Below, piece by piece: positions 46,683 through 56,234 of a DNA stretch of 64,000 bases. The notes below the pieces were generated by a model, which saw only the letters and a program-made list of their open reading frames with translations, was not told where the DNA came from and did no database searches. The position numbers were made by a program, and so were the translations under genes. The DNA comes from Tetrapyrgos nigripes (Eukaryota; Basidiomycota; Agaricomycetes; Agaricales; Campanellaceae), in NCBI GenBank assembly GCA_013368315.1, contig JAACJM010000215.1, positions 62,001 through 126,000 on the forward strand, in the 5' to 3' direction. Positions within the stretch are counted from its first letter, which is position 1. Every line of letters starts with the position of its first letter.

Positions 46683-47464
46683 ATGCTGCATAATAAAGTC
46701 CTCCTCCTCCTCTTCTTCTTCTCGAGTCGACTATTCATTGTCTTCTCAAGTGCTGAGAGGTCTTCTTTCAAGATCTCAGTGCCTCCGTCCACCGACGTAT
46801 GGCGAACACCTATTACCAACAGGTTAGTACACAAAGCTTACCGATACTAATTTCTTTCCAATATCTCTCACTTTCTGAAACGTTTACTTCTTATAGATTC
46901 AATGCATCTACCCATCTTCTCCTCTCCTCCGGCCCAGTCCCTCTCAAATCATTCAACCGCACACGTATCACATTTAGCGCTAACTGGACTACACTCTTCG
47001 ATCAAGGGGGGATTCTTCTTCATCTCACTCCTTCCAAGAGCGCCAAACCAGCTAGTACTGGAACCAGCGATCCTGGATTTTCAGACAGATGGCTCAAGAC
47101 GGGCATCGAATTCAACATGGACAAACCTTTCCTTAGTACCGTCGGCACGTACGTTTATTCGGATTGGAGTATCGTTCCTACTTCCGAGACAGGTGGAAAG
47201 ACGACCATTGAAGTTCGCCGTGAAGTAGATGATACAGGAACCAGTCTATGGGTTTACCAACTCGTAATCGGAGACGATGGAAAGGAATTGCAGAGGAACC
47301 CACTACGTCAAGTCACCTGGTTCTTTGCCGGAGAGGATGAATGGCTTCTGGATGTCAGAGCTATGGCTGCGAGGCCTGCTAGTAGGGAGGACGTGAAAGG
47401 TGATAAGAATCTGGTTGTTGAATTTGAGGGGGTGGAAATTGACGTCGGAGGTGTATCACATTAG
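46683..47464 (+). CDS. DUF1349 family protein, copy A, with secretion-like N-terminus
   Basis: Exons 46683-46822 and 46897-47464 join in phase to about 235 residues. DUF1349 proteins have a concanavalin-like beta-sandwich fold; function in fungi is not settled. Family features seen: FKISVPPSTDVWRTP, FNASTHLLLSSGPV, ITFSANWTTLFDQGGILLHL, DRWLKTGIEF, SDWSIVP and TSLWVYQLV. Where copy B starts with ATG, this copy has no ATG, but an in-frame ATG 60 nt further upstream adds a hydrophobic leader (LLLLFFFSSRLFIVFSSA) that looks like a signal peptide or anchor. A TATA-like gtatatatag lies near 46,637. Confidence 0.72.
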
Positions 47465-48337
47465 GAGAAGTATCAGTAAAGGAGGAGAGGTCGTCTGCTC
47501 TGAATCTTGATTGCATCTATATCCACACTCCACACTCACTGTTGAATTAACCCCAAATTAACCCACTGCCACTAGTCGATGCGAGTGCCAGTATTTATGA
47601 TGGCCGTTAGATATGAGGCCTGAGGCCCTCATCGAACAGCTTTTTGTATTGAACAAATAGGGTCAAGCGCCAAGGTCCAACCTTTTGACCGTAAGTCTGG
47701 CTGGCCATTCTCGGTGAACACTTAGGAAGTAGCACATAAGAAGTGGATGATTACAGCAACCGTGCACGAGCGTCCTCGTTTATCAGTTGCTGTAGTAGTA
47801 CGGATCATCAGCTTGCTCTGTCCGCGTCACTTTTCCCAAACTCGTTTCGTGCTGCCGCTTGACGATAAGTTCTTCGAGTGCTACACGACAGAGCAGTCCA
47901 AAGACATCCTTTCTCTATTCCAGAAGGTGAGGAAACGGTCTTGCATGCGAATAAATTCATCACTAAAAGGTCCCGACTCATACTTATACCCGCAAATCAC
48001 CCCCGACATCTGCCAGTGGGTTCATGGCCCGTCATACTGCTGAAGGATTATACCAATGGTTCCCGGGTTGACTAGCCCATATCAGGTGTTGTCAGATCTC
48101 TGCCATAATGGCGACGACTTGATCAGAGATCGCGTGGTTGACAGGTTTATCACTTACTAATGGAGCTGGTCAGGAGATTATCAGGAATGTTGAAGTATAT
48201 ACTATTACCTACCAGCTGTCAAGCAGTCGAGACTCTCATTAGCAAACAGAAGATCCAAGGTCTATATTCACGTACATATATAAATAGATACATAGTACTA
48301 GAGACGCACCTAATCAAATAATCAAACCAATGACCTG
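47465..48337. other. Duplicated 3' flank, no gene
   Basis: Much of 47,560-47,960 resembles 52,540-53,035, including ggtgaggaaacggtc at the end, so the duplicated block reaches into the upstream region of the HET gene. No open gene is present here. Confidence 0.55.
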
Positions 48338-48468
48338 CACGCCGAAAAGACAAAAATATCCGCTCAACGGATAGATCACATCACTACTACTGATATAAGA
48401 TATATCTGTAAAAAAGTGTGTTTCTGTATGCCTTTCTGGCGAGCGGATATTTTTGTATTTTCGGCGTG
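48338..48468. mobile_element. 131-bp MITE with 3-bp target duplication
   Basis: The terminal inverted repeat cacgccgaaaagacaaaaat pairs with the right end (reverse complement cacgccgaaaatacaaaaat) over about 28 bp. Direct ctg copies flank it (48,335-48,337 and 48,469-48,471). The first bases resemble the ends of the 670-bp fold-back element (cacaccgaaaag), so both may use a related transposase. Confidence 0.8.
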
Positions 48469-48679
48469 CTGCCTAGAACCCCGAAACACACTAACAGTGG
48501 GAGGAAATATCTGTAATGAGTTTGGGTGAGATGTATTGACTGGACAGAGAATCCAGGGAATACATACTCACCAAAGGATGAAGGAACAGAGAGCAGAGAA
48601 CTATGTAACACTGACAAAATACACGACATTGCCTTGGGAAAGCTGAAGAAAGGATCACCAAAAGCTAAAGACGCTGAGT

Positions 48680-49830
48680 GTAGCGTGTTTGAAAGGGTCG
48701 AGTTGAAGACAGCCAGGAGAGAACAAAGACTGACAGGATATATGCGCATATGCGCGTACGAACAGTGATAGTATGGTCGTTGAGGGCAACCTGAGGTGCT
48801 AACTGCAAGGTCAGAAGACGGGCAAAAAGAACAAGGGGTGCATTCAATATACGCGCCTCAACAACATTGTGGTTGGTGATGTCAGTCAGCTTGACGCTCT
48901 GATTGTCGAAGTCGACACCATGAGATCGACACTGGCATAGAGATTGCTGCAGGGTAGGCAACATGTGTCTTTAGAATGCAGTTCACATGGGTTAAATCAC
49001 GGACTGCGTCGTCGAGGAATACATCATGATAACGTCTATAACAAAGCGTTATCAGTACGACGAAAGGAGCTATCATATGTAACTTGACACTGAGACTCCT
49101 AATCTGTGAATGAAGGAAGACCTCACTCAGTGAAGCAAACGGGATACCACGAGAGGGGTTAGACACACCTGAGTAGGGCCTATGCTCTTTCGTTACCTTC
49201 CATAGCTGTCTCGTTCATGTAATCCTCTTCGATGCGGGTCGGTTGACATCTGGAGTCGAGTCTGACTTCGTGGTTCTTGTAGTCGTAAGACTGAAAACAC
49301 TGGGCACACTCCTTCTAGGCGTTAAAGAAGCAATAGCCTTGGTTCGGAAAGGAAAGAGGACGGTGGGCATGAGTAGAGGATGACGAAGATGATGTGGGTG
49401 TAATAGGCCAGACATTGCCATTTGCGTTGTTGGCAAGAGCAATATCGTCTTTCAACAGCGTCGTCTGCAGCAGATGCTCTGAACGACTTGGTGGACGGAC
49501 TGGTGTGGGTACGTCGGGCCCCTAAAGCAGATACCGGGGCTGTGCGCACTTTATTTGGAGATGACGGAGGGTTAGACGCCAACACCGATGAGGTGATAGA
49601 AGAGTAAAAGCGATTTCTCAAAGGCGTGGAAGGCATGGATTCCGAGTGTTGTCTCCTTTTTGTTGTAGGGTATGTCGAGTGGATCGCTGCGGAGCTGCAC
49701 GGAAAATTTACGGAGGATAGGGAAAGTCGCAGTGTCGTGCAAAGAGGAGGGATAGACAGAGAGGAAAGGAAGAAGGAGTGTTGGTGGGCAAATCGCGCCA
49801 GTGACACGGACGCTTACTAAGCTTCCCATC
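48680..49830 (-). other. Possible unrecognised gene or fragment
   Basis: The minus strand shows coding-like stretches in different frames: TPLRNRFYSSITSSVLASN (about 49,640), SALGARRTHTSPSTKSF, DVFLDDAVRDLTHVNCI (about 49,015) and FDNQSVKLTDITNHNVVEARIL (about 48,880). Donor- and acceptor-like sites lie between them (gaag|gtaacg near 49,195). I do not recognise the family and could not assemble a full frame. It interrupts the duplicated tannase-GST-DUF1349 blocks. Confidence 0.35.
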
Positions 49831-49849
49831 AGAAAACCCCTATCCCAAA

Positions 49850-50016
49850 CAGCTGGTCGTGCCAGTGAAGTCGTACTTCGGTCATAGTACTAGTACACTT
49901 ACTACACAAAGTATGGAGAAAACGGATACATTCGAGGTAGTCTCGACCCTTACTAAAGTCTTGTTAAAATTTACATCCATAGTACATGACTTCAGCTGAA
50001 CTGTCAATTGCTGCAC
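49850..50016 (+). pseudogene. Tannase 3' end remnant (third copy)
   Basis: The string agctggtcgtgccagtga equals the last codons (SWSCQ-stop) of both tannase copies. Their shared 3' flank (agtcgtacttc...gtacacttac) follows. Only this tip of a third tannase gene remains. Confidence 0.75.
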
Positions 50017-50815
50017 CTAAAGTTTCTCATACTTCTCCAATGACTTCAAGAACTTTCCCCACCTACCATTGTTCCAACTAGCAACGTCCTTCCATTCCGC
50101 GCTATCTGGGCCCAAAACAATCTTAATCCACATCAAATACCCTCCCAAAGCAAAGTCTGCAAAAGTGACGGTATCCCCGCAAACGAAAGTGTCTTCTTTT
50201 TCAAACCATTTCTCCATCTTCGCAAACCCTTTTTCAACCTTTTTCCATTCTTCGACTTTCTTTTCTCCACTCGGATACACCTCTTCCATCGGAATGGGCA
50301 TTTTATTCCTCAAGAATTTCTCGCTAGACGAGTTCATAACCCACGTCGTCGCAGGCATCAAGAACTGGAACATAGGAGCCAAGAAGGGCCAGGTCAAGAC
50401 GTCGCTCCAAGGTCCCTGAAGCGTGCGAGTCCCAGGTGGAAAGAGTAGCGGTCGGTCCGGATAGGTGTCGTCGAGGTATCGAGCTATGAGAATGGAATCG
50501 GTGATATGACGCTTGGTCTTGGGATCATAGATGGTGGGAACGGTGTAACATGGTCCAGGAGATCCATCCGGATAGGTATCAGTTGGCTGAACACCAAGCT
50601 TCTTCATCTCGCTCTCGATATCAGGGAACTCAACCCAGACGACTTTGTACGGAATTCCCTTGTAGTTCAGAGCGTAGCTATAAAGATGAGCGACTTAGAC
50701 CTAGCCATTTTGGACGGTACTAGGAGTACTCACCGGATTTTCCAAGTATTGGGCGACCATATCAACTCATTTTTCGCTGGGATATCGTAGAAGATGATGG
50801 TGTTGTCGGACATGT
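50017..50815 (-). CDS. Glutathione S-transferase-like, exon 1 frameshifted
   Basis: Main exon 50677-50017 encodes YALNYKGIPYKVVWVEFPDIESEM, then GPCYTVPTIYDPKTKRHITDS (thioredoxin-like N-domain), an all-helical C-domain and VTFADFALGGYLMWIKIV. The organisation fits fungal GSTs of the Ure2p/FuA-like type, which use glutathione in detoxification or wood-extractive metabolism. Exon 1 (50815-50734) has the expected MSDNTIIFYDIPAKNEL and SPNTWKIR parts, but in two different frames: 82 nt instead of a length giving phase 2. Either it is a recent frameshift or a sequencing error. Translation from an internal Met (50,607) would lack most of the glutathione-binding domain. Confidence 0.75.
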
Positions 50816-51564
50816 TGGAGAAAGGGAGCCTGGGATGAAAGGACTGAAACTTGCCCCGCCTATATATACGTCTGTTTCGGCTACGCTCAGTCCGATGATA
50901 GGGGCTATGGAGAAGTCCGGCGGAGTTTCATTGCGTCAACGTGCGAAATTGCGGCATTAGGCGTACCCTTCTGATCAACCGTGATGTCGTTGGACTGGAC
51001 CAAATCCTTGTCTATCCCTCAAGGAGGGACCTCCTTATCTGATCCTCTATTCTTTTACTGTGTCTTTCCATTCTGCAGAGTCTCACGTGCTTACCAAAGG
51101 AGGATCCTTTCAACGCAAAACCCAGAAATTTGCACCTCTAAGCTAAGTTGGCGCGACTCTGTCGTTTTTCTTCTCGCTTCTCGGTTACAGTTCACTGACG
51201 TTTTTCCTTGGAGAAGTACGACTCGCTTGACTTGAAGATGCTCCACCTCGTCACTTGAAGAAAAGGACAAGAAAAGGACCAAGCAGGCAATGTTCGGGAA
51301 AACCTCGGAGCATAGACTTATTACACTGACTTCCTTGAACAGTCTGCAGAAAGTCCTCAAAATCTTGAAAAATAATTCGACGCGTAACGAATACCAACAT
51401 GTGCTTACAGGCCCCTATTCAAGCGAGTTACTCGATGCGTCCTATACCCGGAAAAACTTCGGCGTTGACATTTGCACATGCCCTGAGACCTTTGGCGTAT
51501 ATAAGGAGAGGGAATCCCCCTTCTCAGTATTCACCGTTCCTCATTTGTTGTCTTCTCGAGTGCA
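50816..51564. other. Divergent spacer between GST and DUF1349 copy B
   Basis: Region between divergent starts, paralogous to about 46,389-46,682. A TATA-like gtatataagg lies near 51,499. No other gene is supported. Confidence 0.5.
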
Positions 51565-52296
51565 ATGTCTTCTTTCACAATCTCAGCGCCTCCATCCACC
51601 GACATATGGCGAAAACCACCTAGTACCAATAGGTTAGTATACAAAGCCCAATACTCCTCTCACTTTTAACGGTTTATTTCCTATAGGTTCAACGCACCTA
51701 CCCATCCTCTCCTCTCCTCCGGCCCAATCCCTCTCAACTTATTCAAGCGCGTGCGTATTACATTTAGCGCGCATTGGACTTCACTCTACGATCAAGCCGG
51801 GATTCTCCTTCATCTCACTCGTTCCGAGAGCGCCGAACCGGCTAGTACTGGAACCAGCGATCCCGGACTTTCAGACAGATGGCTTAAGACTGGCGTCGAA
51901 TACTATATGGGCAAACCTTTCCTTAGTTCCGTTGCCACGCAGAGCTATTCGGATTGGAGTATCGTTCCTACTTCCGAGACAGGTGGAAAGACGACTATCG
52001 AACTTCGCCGTGAAGTAGATGATACAGGAACCAGTCTATGGATCTATCACCTCGTAATCGCCGACGATGGAAAGGAATTGGAGAGGAACCCGCTGCGGGA
52101 AGTCGCGTGGTTCTTTGCCGAGGAGGATGAATGGCGTGTGGACATCAGAGCTATGGCTGCGAGACCCGCTAGTAAGGAGGCGGTTAAAGGAGATGAGAAT
52201 TTGGTTGTTGAATTTGAGAGAGTGGATATTGAAGTAGGAGGTACAGGTCTCAAATTTTCATCAAACGAGTCGATTAATCTCACTCTATCGCTCTGA
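51565..52296 (+). CDS. DUF1349 family protein, copy B
   Basis: Exons 51565-51632 and 51687-52296 give about 225 residues starting SSFTISAPPSTDIWRKPP. The DUF1349 core matches copy A closely (DQAGILLHL, DRWLKTGVEYYMGKPF, SDWSIVPTSETGGKTT). It has no leader: an in-frame stop lies upstream of the ATG, so this copy is expected to be intracellular. The C-terminus is longer than in copy A (ends SNESINLTLSL). Role unknown; co-duplication with GST and tannase suggests, but does not prove, a link to phenolic or wall-polymer metabolism. Confidence 0.8.
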
Positions 52297-53087
52297 TGTC
52301 CGTTGGGAGGAGTCTTTTGTCACTACTCGTCGCTGTCGCTGTCTCAAGCGGCGACCAAGATCTTGGTCTACACTTTCCGCATGTAACGTACTCTGTCACT
52401 CTGTTCTGTCTATCCGAGTCGCATTAGGGGAAGTACAATCACAACGTTACAGCAAATGCATTATGAATCAATCAATCAGTAAAGGGAAAGTCATGTTGTG
52501 CTCTGATAAATCTCGACTGTATTGCTATCCACATTCTAGACGGCGTACTAGTCAATGCGAGCGTCAGTCTTTCTGATCAGAGTTAAGATGTTCATCAAAC
52601 AGCTTTTTGTGGTGAAAGAAGGTAGGTTCAAGCGTCAAGGTCCAATCTTTTGACCGTAAGTTTGGCTATTCTGGATGAACACCTACTAAGTAGCAACTTG
52701 AATGACAATGGTCTGTCACGTAGCACATAGGATTACAGCAATCGTGCACAGCACTGATCATCATAGGAGGAGTACAGTAACCGTGCACTCCCGTCCTCGA
52801 GCTCATTCATAAGCTGCTATAGCAACACTAATAGTCGTAGTAGGATTACAACAACCGTGCACGAGTGTCTTTGTTTATAGGTCCCTGTAGCAGCATGATC
52901 ATCAGATTGCTTCCTTTCCCTCACCGGCACCCCTTTTCCCAAACTCAAGCTTGACGTTAGGGTATTCGAGAGCCACACGACAGAGTAAAACGTCTTCTCT
53001 CTATTTCAAAAGGTGAGGAAACGGTCCTGGATGCGATTAAATACCCATTCAATTTTCTCTTCTTTATATATAGTCGTCATAGAATCG
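52297..53087. other. Spacer before the HET gene, partly duplicated
   Basis: Shares blocks with 47,560-47,960. Contains a repeated acaaccgtgcacg-like motif (52,740, 52,790, 52,855). A TATA-like ttatatatag lies about 22 bp before the HET ATG. Confidence 0.45.
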
Positions 53088-53405
53088 ATGCGTTTGCTGA
53101 GGACAGCTCCGTCTCCTTCTTCCAAGGCACCTATTGGGTCCAATATTTATCGAGTTGAAGGAGTCAGGAATAACATACTCGTTTCATATGCTATCCTTTC
53201 ACATCGCTGGGAAGACGAAGAAATATCTTTCCAAGATCTGAATCCCAATAATGATGTCGAGTTTCTTCTCTCGCAGAAGTCCTCTAGCTACCAGAAGCTC
53301 CAGGAATCCTGCATGATCGCATGGTAGAATGGCTTCGATTACATCTGGAATGATACGTGCTGTATTGATAAACAAAATAGCGCGGAGGTTTCGGAGGAGC
53401 TCAAT

Positions 53406-53695
53406 GAAAGAGGTGTGGGCCAGCGCCCAGGCGTGGCGAGTACGCGGCCGGAAGGAAATGTTAAGAATACAAGAAACAAAAATACAAATAAAATGTAGCT
53501 TTTTTAAATTGTGAAGAGGATGAAAGAAGAGAAAAAGGTCAGTGAGTGAAAAGTACAGTAACAGGTGAAAAGGAGCTTGATAATAGGGCAAGTGACGGAA
53601 AAGGACGGACGGGAAAAATCGGGAGGCTTTGAACATAGCCACACGCAGAAACCGAGTGTAAAGAACTCGTCCTCATTTCATTCGGCCTCGTAACT
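53406..53695. mobile_element. GTGTGGGCC-family insertion inside the HET gene
   Basis: Left end gaaagaggtgtgggccagcg, right end cattcggcctcgtaac. It interrupts the HET frame exactly between the codons for EELN and SIFSHYAN. The termini match the copy at 42,950-43,387. An internal inverted pair (tacgcggccggaaggaaatg against tacgaggccgaatgaaatg) is present. A 3-bp target duplication (aat/aac) is possible but imperfect. Confidence 0.75.
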
Positions 53696-53997
53696 CGATA
53701 TTCTCCCACTACGCAAATTCGGTGGACTGTTATGTCTATCTCAACGACGTATCCGTAGACCAAGATCCAAGGGGAGATGGACCGGGTGCATTTAGGAAGA
53801 GTCAATGGTTTCTGCGAGCGTGGACGCTGCAGGAATTACTGGCTCCTACTACATTGATCTTTTTCGACAAGGACTGGAAGGAGATCGGTACAAATTTCAC
53901 CCTCAGCGATATTATTTCTGAGGTCACCGGTGTCTCCAAAGCGGTTCTTGATGGGAAGGTGGATATATTGAGTACACCTATCGCGCAAAGGATGTCT

Positions 53998-55647
53998 CAC
54001 CACAAAAATGTACAGAAGTAAACATACCCTTATACGGTCCGTTTTCGGATATATTCCTCGTATAAATAATGCCAGAATATATAAGTATTTATGACTATCG
54101 CGTGGTTTATAGACGGTATGTAGACGGTATGTAGACGGTATACATTCCGCCGTTTTTTAGATGAGGGATATATGCGAAGATGAGGAATATATGCAAAAAC
54201 GAAGCATATATGCGAAAGTGAGGCATATATGCGAAAATGAGGCATATATTCAAAGACAAGGAATATATGCAAAGTCGAGGCATATAAGGAAGCACATCTG
54301 AAAGAGCGAGACATATATTGCAGACTTGCATTCGGCCTGGATAAAGATTTGACTTCAATTATGAGTATCTACATACATGGTACATACAAAGGTACTAAGT
54401 ACAAGCGCTGGATGAGGCTCTGAGTCCTATCGTTGTGTATGCATCAACCTGTCAGTGAGAACGCTAAGGGTAAAGAAAGAAAACACGCGCACCTTCGCTC
54501 AAACGGCGGCAGGGATGACATTGACACACGCGTTGAGGAGAAAACGACACTCGAGCACCAGTTTGAAGACTACGAAGAAGGACGGACCATGAGTGAAGGC
54601 TCCGAAGATCGTAAGGGGTTAGATTACTTCAAAGTACTGAGTATATGCGCGTAACCTATACAAAAAAGATGAGATTATGCCGAAAAACAAGGTGTGAGAC
54701 TCACTAAGAACGTTTTACGGAAGCAGGGCAGGATGACGCGTCAACGCATCAACAGCGATGTCGCACTGTCATATGTACAAGCTTGTCAGTGAAAACAGCG
54801 AGGGCGAAGAAAGCGAATACACGTACTTTTGCTTGATCACACATGCCCTTGCCATGACCCCACCTCATCTTCCAGTCGTCTTGTCTACCGTATAGTCCTT
54901 CGTCGAGTCAGGCAACCAGCGTTGCTTTTGCAATGTCCGAGCGGGTTTGGCGTGTGCGCAGATATTTATCCAGCAAGGCGTTTACATCGTGACAGCGAAT
55001 TCGCTGCTGTGATCATGGAGTAGAGCGTTGGGAAGAGAGGAGAGAAGAAGTAATGGTGGTGGTGGTAAGGGATGAAGAAAGTCTATGATGTCGATACGAT
55101 TTTTGACGCGTCTTTATAAGCGGCGTTTCAGTCGGAGTTTGGAATGACTCACGCGCGACGCGCGTCGCGACTTGCTTGTCTTTCCATCCTGGGATCCGGT
55201 TGAGTCCTCGGCATAAGTAGCACCTCACTCTAACGGTATCGTATCTTGATTCCAGGACCTCAATAATGTCTCGGTGTGGACCCGAGATGTGCCTCTGATA
55301 TGTACAGTAAGCACATTTTGTACTTCGGTATTCGGAAAGCTACTAATGAATATACTCCAACATATGTACGGAATATTCCCTGTTTTTCAATACCTGGGAA
55401 AGCGCCCTAAGTAAGACCCAATTATCCCTAAAGTAAGCCGTATATATCACTGATACATACCCTCATTTTCATTACATTCAAAAACAGCAGAATATATGTG
55501 AATATATACTACCGTTTTGAAAATATGCGAAAACGGGGGTATGCATACAGTAAACTTGCACCAAATATTTTCCCGTTTTTAAAACGAGGAATATATGGGT
55601 TCATATTCATCGTTTCTGCATATATACTTTTGTCAGTTTTTGTGGTG
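53998..55647. mobile_element. 1.65-kb inverted-repeat element inside the HET gene
   Basis: Ends caccacaaaaatgtacagaa and (reverse complement) caccacaaaaactgacaaaa. The inner arms share atatattcctcg. Removing it with one copy of the dinucleotide ct recreates the expected AQRMSWAA motif of the HET domain, which places both borders. It contains an 11-bp repeat (54,110-54,142), a 19-bp minisatellite (54,162-54,290) and a diverged internal direct duplication (cttgtcagtgaaaac near 54,780 and cctgtcagtgagaac near 54,450). No transposase is recognised. Confidence 0.65.
54110..54290. repeat. Short tandem repeats: 11-bp x3, then 19-bp x6-7
   Basis: tagacggtatg repeats three times (54,110-54,142). From 54,162 a unit like aggcatatatgcgaaaatg repeats six to seven times with variants. 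Both lie inside the 1.65-kb insertion. Confidence 0.85.
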
Positions 55648-55750
55648 CTTGGGCTGCTCATCGATGCACGAGCAAACCAGTGCCTTATGGGTATCTTCTC
55701 TGTCAACATGCCCGTGTTGTACGGAGAGGGGGAGACTCGAGCCTTCTTAC

Positions 55751-56118
55751 TGTTAAGCAGGCATGGTACGGCTCGTACACTACTAAACGCAGTGGCAACT
55801 ACGCTACTTACCTGGGGATAAGAGTTAGCTTGTTAGGCTGGTTAGAGGCTTATAGAGCGATGTGGGTTAAGTGTAAAACTTGTTATTTGGAGGACTATCT
55901 ACAAGTCCTTATATACCTTTTAGGAGATACAAATACATGTAAACTAATACTAGTGTAACAATAAGATTCTATTGTACTGGATAGAACAATGCTGGTTTCG
56001 TACACTATTGTAGTACTACACTTTATTGTCTATATAATCTTATTGTTCTATATATAACTACTACTATTGTTCTACATAGAATACGTTGATGGCTGCAACT
56101 GAATGCGCCAATTCAACA
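55751..56118 (-). repeat. 3' LTR of the copia element
   Basis: Minus-strand orientation: begins tgttgaattggcgcattcag and ends ctgcttaaca. Near-identical to 62,489-62,855. Confidence 0.93.
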
Positions 56119-56234
56119 CTCCCCCTTGCTAAGCAGCACGGTAGTGCGCGTAAGCATAGGTAGGCGCTGTAAGCAGCCATGGAAGGAAGGGATCCAGTGC
56201 CTCGACGTTTTCGATGCGATTTATAGGACTTTCT

